A DNA stretch of 12,792 nucleotides from assembly GCA_030427765.1 (NCBI GenBank), contig JAUICS010000014.1, positions 1 to 12,792 on the forward strand, written 5' to 3'. Shown here piece after piece: positions 1 to 6,115 of this stretch (within the stretch, counting starts at the first letter, position 1; each line of letters opens with the position of its first letter). The stretch is from Alphaproteobacteria bacterium. Lineage in GTDB: Bacteria > Pseudomonadota > Alphaproteobacteria > Micavibrionales > Micavibrionaceae. The position numbers were made by a program, and so were the translations under genes. The notes beneath the pieces are model-generated. The model ran no database searches. It saw only the letters and a program-made list of their open reading frames with translations, and had not been told where the DNA came from.

Positions 1-239
1 GGCAACGTCTTATCAACTACCTTATCCAGATAGTAAAAAAACAACCACGCAAACAAAAATATGATATCGGCAATATAGACCGCAAAATCAAAGATGTAAT
101 AAGAACCGGCAAAGCACAGAAACACGGATGCTGATTGCGTCGGCTTCGACGCCCAACCCATAATTTTCTGGTACGTCGGACGCGTATCCCGAAGGAGATC
201 CCTGTGTTTAAATTCGCGATTTCTTACATCTACTGCCAT
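1..239 (-). CDS. dotL: DotL/IcmO-like type IVB coupling protein, N-terminal fragment
   Basis: Only the first 79 codons are present; the gene continues past the left edge. The start is an ATG with an in-frame TAA five codons upstream, so it cannot lie much further out, although no clear Shine-Dalgarno is visible. The fragment begins with a short charged stretch containing LLRDTR (residues 15-20), which resembles the DotL N-terminus as I remember it. Two closely spaced hydrophobic segments follow, at about residues 37-52 and 53-71. DotL is the inner-membrane AAA+ ATPase (VirD4/TraG family) that collects effectors for Dot/Icm secretion; its ATPase domain would lie outside the window. The call rests on this N-terminal pattern plus the dotM homologue upstream on the same strand. 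No Walker motif can be checked here. Confidence 0.7.
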   Translation of the reverse strand, partial: MAVDVRNREFKHRDLLRDTRPTYQKIMGWASKPTQSASVFLCFAGSYYIFDFAVYIADIIFLFAWLFFYYLDKVVDKTL

Positions 240-335
240 GGAGGGCCCATTTTAAATCAAATCACTACCAGTATAGTATAGCGAAGTTTGATATATGGTT
301 AAAATTTAATCGCTTTTTACCGGTATGTCGGTAAC
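240..335 (-). promoter_or_regulatory. dotL leader with possible weak promoter
   Basis: This is a 96-bp AT-rich gap between the middle gene of the cluster and dotL. Read on the minus strand it contains two overlapping TATACT hexamers at about 273-282. A TTTAAC hexamer lies 17 bp upstream of the first, but it is a poor -35 match. The gap may give dotL its own transcription start, or it may simply be spacer within an operon. The stop-codon end of the upstream gene (about 319-342) carries small CCGGTA/TACCGG inverted repeats without a T-run, so I do not call a terminator. Confidence 0.25.
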
Positions 336-893
336 TTACCGGCTTCTAAGAAAATCTTCGGCGGAAAGGGGTTTTCCTGTCGAGGATGAAGATGAAGCCC
401 CAGTATTGAAATTGGTCGCCGATGACGGCAATGCCCCGCCGCCGGAATTAACGGTTGGCTGCGGCGATAACGCAAAGAAACCGTACATTACGATCATAAT
501 CAGCACCAATCCAAAAATAAGAACGCCCCAACCGCCGGATTGTTTTTGTCCGGATGATGATTTGCGTGACGCATTATCCTGCTCCCCCGCAAAGGATTGA
601 TGGGACACGTTTTCAACGGCCGACATAACGGCACGCAGCGCCTTTAATGCCTCATCCTTCGAATCAAATGGCGCAATATCCTGCACATCCGTTTCTGTGT
701 TTTTTAAAACCAGCTTGAAACCTTTTGCTCGGTCCTCCCGCACTTCGATCGCCGCGGTTTCGACCTGCCCCATATTCAGACGCCAGACAACCGGGTTTTT
801 GGCATTCGGAAGCGAAAGGACAAGCGTACCGTTTTGTACGGTGGCCTTCGGTTTATTCGGATTAAACATATTTTCAATAGACTTCAATACCAT
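336..893 (-). CDS. Unrecognised single-pass membrane protein between dotM and dotL
   Basis: I do not recognise this 185-residue protein. From the ATG at 893, about 100 residues form a compact, mostly beta-rich soluble region, followed by a Ser/Gln-rich linker. One strong hydrophobic segment at about 122-141 (WGVLIFGLVLIMIVMYGFFA) comes next, then a low-complexity Ser/Gly/Thr tail ending in a short charged motif (AEDFLRSR). The ATG at 893 is preferred because AAGAGG lies 9 bases upstream. A GTG at 920 would add nine residues and overlap the dotM stop as GTGA, which could allow coupled translation but has no visible Shine-Dalgarno. Lying between dotM and dotL on the same strand, it may be an accessory subunit of the coupling complex. 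It does not resemble DotN, IcmS, IcmW or LvgA by eye. Confidence 0.75.
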   Translation of the reverse strand: MVLKSIENMFNPNKPKATVQNGTLVLSLPNAKNPVVWRLNMGQVETAAIEVREDRAKGFKLVLKNTETDVQDIAPFDSKDEALKALRAVMSAVENVSHQSFAGEQDNASRKSSSGQKQSGGWGVLIFGLVLIMIVMYGFFALSPQPTVNSGGGALPSSATNFNTGASSSSSTGKPLSAEDFLRSR

Positions 894-916
894 AGACGGT
901 CGCCTCTTCAGATTGA

Positions 917-2155
917 TCACACTGGTTTTTTAATAGCACGTTTATTCCCCTCCCCATAGTCCAAAGCGGGGATTGGTCGGGACTTTTCATTCTCGATATA
1001 TTGACGCGTTGTTTTAATACAGTCATCGAGATAGGGTTTCGGCACCGGTCTTTCAACCGTTTTTTCAATCCGGTAATGCGCCATCGCGCCTAATGCCTCC
1101 ATATGATAGGCATGGCGACCCAGATTATTCAGGGGATACCACAAACGCCGATCAAATGCGCGCAGCCAGATAAATGTCGCGGGCGCAAGCACCCCGCCCT
1201 GCTCACGCGCGTGTTGAAGGGCACGTAACATGGCGGTATTTTCCCACGCATGCTGGTTACAGAATTGAAGGGTCTTACCGCTTATCCCCTCATCCGCTAG
1301 GATTTTGCGGCAATCCTTCAAAAGACTGCGGTCCCTATTTAGCTGCAATCCCGATTTATGGTCCCAGCACATGGCAACGCGGCCAAGTATATCATCTGAT
1401 TCGGAGCGTTTCCGTGCGGCCTTCAGACAAAATGCCGCCAGTATCACCTGGCGATAAGGCTGCATTTTCTTATACCCTCGCCATGGGGGGCCCAGCTGCT
1501 TTGCAAAGGCCTTCCACATTGCGGATTCATCCATTTTTCCATCCGGCATCGGAATTTCGTTGTAGGCCACCCATTCTTCAGGGTCCAGCGCCTCGGAAAA
1601 AATCGGAAGCTCCGCCGGAACCGGCGAGCCCGGTGCACGGAACGGCATTTTCGACGGGTTAAAATCAACAACCGGCGCAACAACCGGAAAAATCTTTGAC
1701 TGCACCCTAATCAACCCATCAAGACCAAGCTTACGCCGGAAATGCGTTTTCGGCCCCTTCGTAAGCGCCCAATACGCCATCCAGCCAATAATGGCCGTAA
1801 AGATGTATTTCATCGGCTCCATCGCCATGGCAGATGTTACCATTAGGACATCGGCATCAATCTGACTCGCCGGAACATTCGGGATAAGGGGGTAATATGC
1901 CTCGAACTCGAGCTCCTGCCCTTTATGTGGAATGATCGTATTGCCGGGGTCGCGACCAATTATACTGTTCAGGAACTTCCAGAACGCCAGAACCTTCTCG
2001 ATAATCCATATCTGGGCATAGCGAAACCAGCGGATAGCGTTTTTAATTTCCGTTTCGAAAATCCACCATAGGGCATACAGCATCGCCCCAATAACACAGG
2101 CAATAATTAACCAACCTATGGCCGCATCAGTTGAATGGTCACCTTCTTTTGCCAA
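917..2155 (-). CDS. dotM: DotM/IcmP-like type IVB secretion coupling protein
   Basis: This is a 412-residue IcmP/DotM (TrbA-like) protein, slightly longer than the Legionella protein of roughly 375 residues. The N-terminus has a hydrophobic segment at about 13-33 and a second at about 115-132. A cytoplasmic C-terminal domain follows, carrying the signature FIWLRAFDRRLWYPLNNLGR (328-347) and then EALGAMAHYRIEK (353-365). In Legionella, DotM is an inner-membrane partner of DotL, and its basic cytoplasmic domain helps recruit acidic effectors. The start is a TTG; GAGG lies about 5 bases upstream and no in-frame ATG sits nearby. The stop overlaps a possible GTG start of the next gene by 4 bp, which supports an operon dotM - unknown - dotL. 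Assignment to the family is firm; whether the system secretes effectors or moves plasmids is not shown here. Confidence 0.88.
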   Translation of the reverse strand: MAKEGDHSTDAAIGWLIIACVIGAMLYALWWIFETEIKNAIRWFRYAQIWIIEKVLAFWKFLNSIIGRDPGNTIIPHKGQELEFEAYYPLIPNVPASQIDADVLMVTSAMAMEPMKYIFTAIIGWMAYWALTKGPKTHFRRKLGLDGLIRVQSKIFPVVAPVVDFNPSKMPFRAPGSPVPAELPIFSEALDPEEWVAYNEIPMPDGKMDESAMWKAFAKQLGPPWRGYKKMQPYRQVILAAFCLKAARKRSESDDILGRVAMCWDHKSGLQLNRDRSLLKDCRKILADEGISGKTLQFCNQHAWENTAMLRALQHAREQGGVLAPATFIWLRAFDRRLWYPLNNLGRHAYHMEALGAMAHYRIEKTVERPVPKPYLDDCIKTTRQYIENEKSRPIPALDYGEGNKRAIKKPV

Positions 2156-2211
2156 AAAAACCTCGAAAAATTATGCGTTGCAGTCTGTTTAAGAACGCTC
2201 CTCTATCCATG

Positions 2212-2240
2212 ATAATACAAGAACACCACTATTTGTACAA
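2212..2240 (-). promoter_or_regulatory. Promoter of the dotM operon
   Basis: Read on the minus strand, TTGTAC (2235-2240) and TATTAT (2212-2217) are separated by exactly 17 bp. The -10 matches the sigma-70 consensus at five of six positions; the -35 keeps only TTG. Transcription would start about 50 bases upstream of the TTG start codon. The region between this promoter and the tRNA is AT-rich and contains no ORF. Confidence 0.5.
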
Positions 2241-2279
2241 TTTGAGGGTTAATTTTGTGATAATTGTGAAAATAAATTC

Positions 2280-2307
2280 TTGAAATTCGAAACCGAACAT
2301 TATAGTA
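2280..2307 (+). promoter_or_regulatory. Possible tRNA-Thr promoter
   Basis: TTGAAA at about 2280-2285 is followed 15 bp later by TATAGT at about 2301-2306, a tighter spacing than the usual 16-18. The -10 lies about 20 bases before the mature tRNA 5' end, which suits a short leader. A second TATAGT follows at about 2311. This is a pattern match only. Confidence 0.35.
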
Positions 2308-2326
2308 AGTATAGTTCGTTAAGAAT

Positions 2327-2401
2327 GCCGGATTAGCACAGCGGTAGTGCAGTCGATTTGTAATCGAAAGGTCGGGAGTTCAAATCTCTCATCCGGCACC
2401 A
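2327..2401 (+). tRNA. tRNA-Thr (anticodon TGT), CCA encoded
   Basis: The sequence folds as a full cloverleaf. It has a seven-pair acceptor stem GCCGGAT/ATCCGGC, a four-pair D stem GCAC/GTGC, an anticodon loop TTTGTAA with TGT at 34-36, and a T arm GGGAG-TTCAAAT-CTCTC with one G-U pair. The discriminator is A and the CCA end is encoded. G1-C72 and C2-G71 together with G35 and U36 are the threonine identity elements known from E. coli. The anticodon stem has one oddity: positions 27 and 43 are G and A, so only four pairs close it. The gene decodes ACA and other ACN codons. Confidence 0.95.
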
Positions 2402-2514
2402 TTTACTCCCACAAGATTTTCCTCTGCCCCTCTTACACAGATGTAACAGACGAAACAAAGCGACTGCTTTCTCGGTTTTTCTGACTTGCAATTTAGAAGC
2501 TTCATGCTATGTAC

Positions 2515-2529
2515 TGTTATATTATAACA
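2515..2529. promoter_or_regulatory. Zur-type operator upstream of the zinc GTPase gene
   Basis: TGTTATATTATAACA is a perfect 7-1-7 palindrome that closely matches the core of known proteobacterial Zur boxes (GTTATAnTATAAC). It lies 28 bp before the start of a COG0523 GTPase gene, a family repeatedly found under Zur. It would be expected to overlap the promoter, so zinc-loaded Zur would block transcription. A copy differing at one base occurs at 4400-4414. No zur gene is in the window. Confidence 0.8.
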
Positions 2530-2557
2530 CAACAACAGCAAATGAAGATCATCTGTT

Positions 2558-3775
2558 ATGCCTAAAGCAAGCGATAAACTCCCCGTAACCGTGCTGTCCG
2601 GATTTTTGGGAGCCGGAAAAACAACACTTTTGAACCATGTTCTAAATAATCGATCAGGTAAGAAAGTTGCCGTGATTGTCAATGATATGAGCGAAGTCAA
2701 CATTGATGCGGATCTTGTAGAATATGGCGGCGCCAATTTATCCCGCACCGAAGAAAAACTGGTGGAAATGAGCAACGGATGCATTTGCTGCACGTTACGT
2801 GAAGACTTGCTGGAGCAAGTAGAGGCTCTTGCGAGTGAAGGAAAGTATGATTACCTGCTGATTGAAAGTACTGGCATTGCAGAACCTTTACCCGTTGCCG
2901 CAACGTTTGATTTCCGTGATGAAAATGGCAAAAGCCTGTCTGATGTTGCAAGGCTGGATACAATGGTTACGGTTGTCGATGCTGCAAACCTTGTAAAGAA
3001 TTACAGCTCCACCGATTTCCTACGTGACGGCGACGAAAGCCTGGGCGAGGAGGATGAGCGCACGCTGGTTGATTTATTGGTAGAGCAGATTGAATTTGCC
3101 AATATCATCATTCTGAACAAAACCGATCTGGTATCCGAAGATGAACGCAATACCGTCCAAGCCATTATCCGTAGTTTAAATGCCAGCGCTGAAATTATTG
3201 AAACCACCCTCGCACAAGTGGATATCGACAAAATTATGGATACGGGGCGGTTCAATTTTGATGAAGCACAGGAACATCCGTTATGGGCGCAGGAATTATA
3301 CAATTTCAAAGATCATGTTCCGGAGACCGAAGAATACGGCATCGTCAGCTTCGTCTACCGTGCACGCCAACCTTTCCATCCCGAAAAAATCCATAAATTC
3401 TTCGATGAATCGTGGCCGGGCGTCGTCCGTGCAAAAGGCTTTTTCTGGATATCAACGCGTCCGGATTACGTCGGTGAAATGTCACAGGCCGGTGCATTTG
3501 TACGCCATAACGGCATGGGACGATGGTGGGCATCCGTACCACAAAACCGCTGGCCGGATACAGATGAATTTGAAAAAATCCTGAAGGATAACTGGAATAA
3601 GCAATATGGCGATAGACGACAGGAAATGGTGTTTATCGGTCTAAAAGGTGAAATGGACGAAGACGCTTTGCGCGAACGTTTAGATGAATGTCTTGTAAAA
3701 GATTATCTGGTTACGCCTGAACTGTGGCAAAAACTCGCCGACCCATTCCCCACATGGTTCCAAGAAGCGGCCTAA
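2558..3775 (+). CDS. COG0523/CobW-family zinc-chaperone GTPase (ZagA/ZigA/YciC-like)
   Basis: This is a 405-residue G3E-family GTPase. It carries a Walker A motif GFLGAGKTT (15-23), the family's metal-binding GCICC (74-78, Cys75, Cys77, Cys78), the ESTGIAEP block (103-110) and the guanine-specificity motif NKTD (187-190). The C-terminal half holds the CobW C-terminal domain. Its length and internal sequence fit the zinc subgroup typified by B. subtilis ZagA (YciC) and Acinetobacter ZigA rather than cobalamin-cluster CobW. These proteins bind zinc in a GTP-dependent way and pass it to client enzymes under zinc shortage. The Zur-type box upstream and folE starting 29 bp downstream support that role, with FolE as the likely client. 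The Shine-Dalgarno at this ATG is weak. Confidence 0.9.
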   Translation: MPKASDKLPVTVLSGFLGAGKTTLLNHVLNNRSGKKVAVIVNDMSEVNIDADLVEYGGANLSRTEEKLVEMSNGCICCTLREDLLEQVEALASEGKYDYLLIESTGIAEPLPVAATFDFRDENGKSLSDVARLDTMVTVVDAANLVKNYSSTDFLRDGDESLGEEDERTLVDLLVEQIEFANIIILNKTDLVSEDERNTVQAIIRSLNASAEIIETTLAQVDIDKIMDTGRFNFDEAQEHPLWAQELYNFKDHVPETEEYGIVSFVYRARQPFHPEKIHKFFDESWPGVVRAKGFFWISTRPDYVGEMSQAGAFVRHNGMGRWWASVPQNRWPDTDEFEKILKDNWNKQYGDRRQEMVFIGLKGEMDEDALRERLDECLVKDYLVTPELWQKLADPFPTWFQEAA

Positions 3776-3804
3776 CAATGCTAAATACCGTAACAAGGAC
3801 AGAG

Positions 3805-4380
3805 ATGAGTCGTGAAGATTTATCAAAAGACGATATTCTGGATGCAATCCGAAAACTTATCATCTGGATTGGCGACGATCCCGAACGCGAAGGATTAGTT
3901 GATACACCGTCGCGTGTCCTGAAATCTTACGAAGACTTCTTTTCCGGTTATTCCATTAACCCTGAAGCCATTCTGGAACGTACGTTTGAGGACGTGGCGG
4001 GATACAACGATATTGTTCTGGTCAAAGATATTCGCCTCGAATCACATTGCGAACACCATATGGTGCCAATTATCGGGAAGGCCCATGTGGCGTACCTCCC
4101 GAACCAACGTGTGGTCGGGATTAGTAAACTTGCACGGCTTGTCGATGCCTATGCAAAACGCTTACAGACTCAGGAGACATTAACATCCCAAATCGGGACC
4201 GCGATCGAAAACGTATTAAAGCCGAAAGGTGTCGCCGTTTTAATAGAGGCCGAGCATCAATGTATGAGCACACGCGGCGTAAGAAAACCGGAAACAAAAA
4301 CAGTTACACGCCATATCAGCGGTGTTTTTAAAGACGAGCCATCAATGCGTCAGGATTTGTTTTCGTTGATAAAATCATAA
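3805..4380 (+). CDS. folE: GTP cyclohydrolase I, type IA (zinc-dependent)
   Basis: FolE converts GTP to dihydroneopterin triphosphate, the first step of folate (and pterin) synthesis in the cytosol. From the ATG at 3805 it is 191 residues. The zinc ligands of the E. coli enzyme are all present: Cys82 and His85 in SHCEHH, and Cys153 in EHQCMSTRG. The catalytic histidines are also there (His84, His151). The start at 3805 has AAGGA five bases upstream; an in-frame ATG at 3778 would add nine residues but has no comparable Shine-Dalgarno. The gene follows the GTPase in the same direction and probably shares its Zur-controlled transcript. Pairing a zinc-requiring FolE with a zinc chaperone differs from the other known solution to zinc starvation, switching to the zinc-independent FolE2. 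Confidence 0.95.
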   Translation: MSREDLSKDDILDAIRKLIIWIGDDPEREGLVDTPSRVLKSYEDFFSGYSINPEAILERTFEDVAGYNDIVLVKDIRLESHCEHHMVPIIGKAHVAYLPNQRVVGISKLARLVDAYAKRLQTQETLTSQIGTAIENVLKPKGVAVLIEAEHQCMSTRGVRKPETKTVTRHISGVFKDEPSMRQDLFSLIKS

Positions 4381-4399
4381 AGAAATTCGCACTCGTAAT

Positions 4400-4414
4400 T
4401 GTAATATTATAACA
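4400..4414. promoter_or_regulatory. Second Zur-type operator, upstream of exported Cys-rich peptide gene
   Basis: TGTAATATTATAACA matches the operator at 2515-2529 in 14 of 15 positions, the one difference breaking the palindrome at its fourth base. It sits just after folE and about 78 bp before the start codon of the small exported peptide. TATAAA at 4418-4423 may be an overlapping -10, although no good -35 is visible. It suggests that the peptide gene has its own zinc-repressed promoter instead of relying on readthrough from folE. Confidence 0.65.
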
Positions 4415-4463
4415 TAGTATAAATTACTGGTTTTAAGATAAAGAAACGCCAATAGTTTTATAT

Positions 4464-4475
4464 GGGCTTTCGCCC
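4464..4475 (+). other. Small hairpin just upstream of the peptide gene ribosome site
   Basis: GGGC-TTTC-GCCC is a perfect four-pair GC stem in the 5' leader, ending five bases before the AAGGAG at 4481-4486. It may shape ribosome access or stabilise the message, but so short a stem could be chance. Confidence 0.3.
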
Positions 4476-4491
4476 TGCCAAAGGAGAGATA

Positions 4492-4686
4492 ATGACAAAC
4501 ATTCCATTGAAAATTCTAGGTTTATTCATGACTGTTTTTGCCGTCTCACAACTGGGACATTTAGATAACGCGCAGGCGTCCTCGACTGAAGTCGGACCGC
4601 AAACAGATAAACACATTACGACATCGGTTCACGGCAATGGTTGCGGATGTGGTTGCTGCATGAAATCTGAACCTATTTCGGAATAA
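4492..4686 (+). CDS. Exported 64-residue Cys-rich peptide, probably zinc-regulated
   Basis: I do not recognise a named family. The ATG at 4492 has AAGGAG five bases upstream, far better than the in-frame ATG at 4462, which would put ten extra residues before the signal peptide. The first 29 residues look like a Sec signal peptide: a short n-region with one Lys, the hydrophobic run ILGLFMTVFAVSQLG, and a signal peptidase I site AQA before Ser30. No lipobox Cys is present. The mature peptide of about 35 residues ends in HGNGCGCGCCMKSEPISE. Cys51, 53, 55 and 56, with His41 and His47 nearby, make a plausible metal site. The Zur-like box upstream points to a zinc role in the envelope, such as binding or scavenging; copper binding is an alternative. 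Coding status is supported by the ribosome site and the signal peptide together. Confidence 0.75.
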   Translation: MTNIPLKILGLFMTVFAVSQLGHLDNAQASSTEVGPQTDKHITTSVHGNGCGCGCCMKSEPISE

Positions 4687-4708
4687 TTCGCTTAGCCCAG
4701 CGGATATT

Positions 4709-4842
4709 CCACACACACCAATCACATAAAAAGACAGGTTGAGAAAGATGTCAGACCTCAGTATCTAAAGAGTATTGGGTAGGGTTGTCTGCATCCTCTC
4801 AACCTGTTCGGGTTTCAAGCGTGTGGGTGGGGTTTATATGAT
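4709..4842 (+). ncRNA. Candidate structured RNA, long hairpin with alternative outer pairings
   Basis: No ORF covers this stretch. Its core is a perfect 11-bp inverted repeat, ACAGGTTGAGA (4734-4744) with TCTCAACCTGT (4797-4807). Inside it, GATG-T-CAGAC (4747-4756) pairs with GTCTGCATC (4787-4795), leaving one bulged T. CTCAGTAT (4758-4765, approximately) can then pair with GTATTGGG using three G-U wobbles, which favours the plus strand as the RNA. Outside the core, CCACACACAC (4709-4718) pairs with GTGTGGGTGG (4821-4830) at 9 of 10 positions. ATCACATAAA (4721-4730) pairs with TTTATATGAT (4833-4842), also at 9 of 10. These two outer helices cross, so they would form a pseudoknot or exclude each other. 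The rod shape recalls 6S RNA, but I see no decisive 6S, SRP or tmRNA signature. Confidence 0.45.
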
Positions 4843-5209
4843 CATCACTTGAATCGTCCCGTATTATACCTCATCAATTTATAACCTTTGACTCGGGGCG
4901 TTCGTATCTCAGAACACAGCATGCGGCTATATGTCTGCATTTGAAGCACCATTCTAATTTTGTCTTGCACTGTCGGGGCACCCTTATGTGTTTGATTTCT
5001 TGACTTCATATTTACAGTTTATCGTGCCAATTCGAATTTGTATAATTAATTAAAAAACACCAATGAATTTGTTTTTCTAATACATGAAACTCCTTTTATA
5101 TTTTGAAAAATTAACCAGAAAAATGACATATATGTACAATTTTTATCTTGCATTTCTATACTCATAAAATGTATAAGCATTATTAACAAAAACGATTTAT
5201 TATTAATTT
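4843..5209. other. AT-rich gene-free region upstream of the LysR gene
   Basis: No coding region or recognisable RNA gene is visible in these 367 bp. AT content rises strongly after about 4985. A consensus TATAAT lies on the minus strand at 4863-4868 without a good -35. A small imperfect stem ATGCGG/CTGCAT sits at about 4921-4940. The last 60 bp carry the promoter candidate for the LysR gene. Confidence 0.5.
5148..5177 (+). promoter_or_regulatory. Possible promoter of the LysR-SulP operon
   Basis: TTGCAT (5148-5153) and TATAAG (5172-5177) are 18 bp apart, placing a start about 26 bases before the LysR ATG. A separate TATAAT at 5041-5046 has only a weak -35. LysR proteins often bind beside their own promoters, but I could not single out a convincing T-N11-A box in such AT-rich DNA. 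Confidence 0.4.
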
Positions 5210-6097
5210 ATGATTAGAAATATTGATACAGATATATTGCGATCCTTCCTGACAATCTATGAATCAGGTAGTTTTTCTATTGCCGCGGAACGTCTTGGAC
5301 GTACACAGTCAACGATCAGTCAGCAAATAAAGAAACTGGAAGACATCCTTGGGAACGACGTTTTTATTCGCAATAACCGTTCCGTATCTTTGACAACAGA
5401 GGGGGAAATCTTACTTTCCTATGCCCGCAAGATCATATCCCTGAATGATGAAGTGTGTGGACGTATAACAAAACCCGATATTTCCGGCACGATTCGTTTA
5501 GGGGCGCCCGAAGCATTTGCGGCACATCATTTGCCGGACATTCTGGTTCAGTTTGCAAAATCCCACCCGTCCGTTGGACTCGAGGTGCATTGCGGACTAT
5601 CCCACCATTTAATTGACGATTTTGAAAAAGGGGATTTTGACCTCATCCTCGTAAAGCGCGACAACAAAATGCGTATATACGGGAACAAAGTATGGCATGA
5701 AACGCTCGTCTGGGCCGGGCAGGGCACGGAACAATTCCGTATGGATGACACCGTGCCATTAGTACTATCGCCAAACCCGTGCGTCTACCGCAGTAAAATG
5801 ATTGATGCTCTTGATAAAAAACAGATCAAATGGAATCCGGTCTTCACCAGCTCAAACATGACAAGCCGTATTGCCGCCGCACGGTCCGGTCTAGGTGTTA
5901 CGGTCATCCCGAAAGAAATGCTGAATTCCATTCACGGGCTTGTTGCACTTGGTGAAAAATCAGGACTTCCTAGCCTGCCGCCTATTGAAATTGATTTAAT
6001 TATCAACCAGGAAAAATCCAGTGATGCTGCCACCCGGCTCGCCGAACACATTGTATTTGCCTTGGAAAACAACCCTAGTATGAGAATGGCCGGCTAG
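5210..6097 (+). CDS. LysR-family transcriptional regulator
   Basis: This 295-residue protein has the usual LysR length. The N-terminal winged helix-turn-helix spans about residues 6-65 and includes FLTIYESGSFSIAAERLGRT and QSTISQQIKKLE, followed by the wing and LTTEGEILLSYARKI. From about residue 90 the protein continues as a periplasmic-binding-protein-like effector domain. The HTH is of the LrhA/HexA flavour (begins DTDILRSFL). The inducer cannot be read from sequence. No ribosome site precedes the ATG, so it may be translated poorly or from a very short leader. The SulP transporter gene starts 18 bp after its stop, so the two are probably cotranscribed and the regulator may control that operon. 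This tandem arrangement differs from the divergent layout common for LysR regulators. Confidence 0.9.
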   Translation: MIRNIDTDILRSFLTIYESGSFSIAAERLGRTQSTISQQIKKLEDILGNDVFIRNNRSVSLTTEGEILLSYARKIISLNDEVCGRITKPDISGTIRLGAPEAFAAHHLPDILVQFAKSHPSVGLEVHCGLSHHLIDDFEKGDFDLILVKRDNKMRIYGNKVWHETLVWAGQGTEQFRMDDTVPLVLSPNPCVYRSKMIDALDKKQIKWNPVFTSSNMTSRIAAARSGLGVTVIPKEMLNSIHGLVALGEKSGLPSLPPIEIDLIINQEKSSDAATRLAEHIVFALENNPSMRMAG

Positions 6098-6115
6098 ATA
6101 AAACAGAGGTGTATC

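Noticed and set aside
1174..1662. Open frame of 162 codons on the plus strand inside dotM
   Set aside because: It lies wholly antisense to a well-supported dotM gene, is Pro/Arg/Ser-rich as shadow frames tend to be, and has no family resemblance.
3180..3584. Plus-strand frame of 134 codons inside the zinc GTPase gene
   Set aside because: It is shifted relative to a protein whose C-terminal domain continues intact in the main frame; no sign of a frameshift.
3724..3804. Longer folE frame starting inside the GTPase gene
   Set aside because: The added residues are an overlap artefact; the ATG at 3805 has an AAGGA site and gives the expected enzyme length.
4462..4491. Upstream ATG as the start of the Cys-rich peptide
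   Set aside because: It would place ten polar and charged residues, encoded by the hairpin and Shine-Dalgarno region, ahead of a complete signal peptide; the ATG at 4492 has the proper ribosome site.
4709..4842. Firm identification as 6S RNA, SRP RNA or tmRNA
   Set aside because: The SRP apical-domain sequence and tRNA-like tmRNA ends are absent, and 6S has too little primary sequence conservation to call by eye.
4709..4868. Minus-strand transcript of the structured region driven by TATAAT at 4863-4868
   Set aside because: No adequate -35 is present, and the apical stem uses G-U pairs that become A-C mismatches on the minus strand. A short T-run after the core hairpin on that strand leaves a small possibility open.
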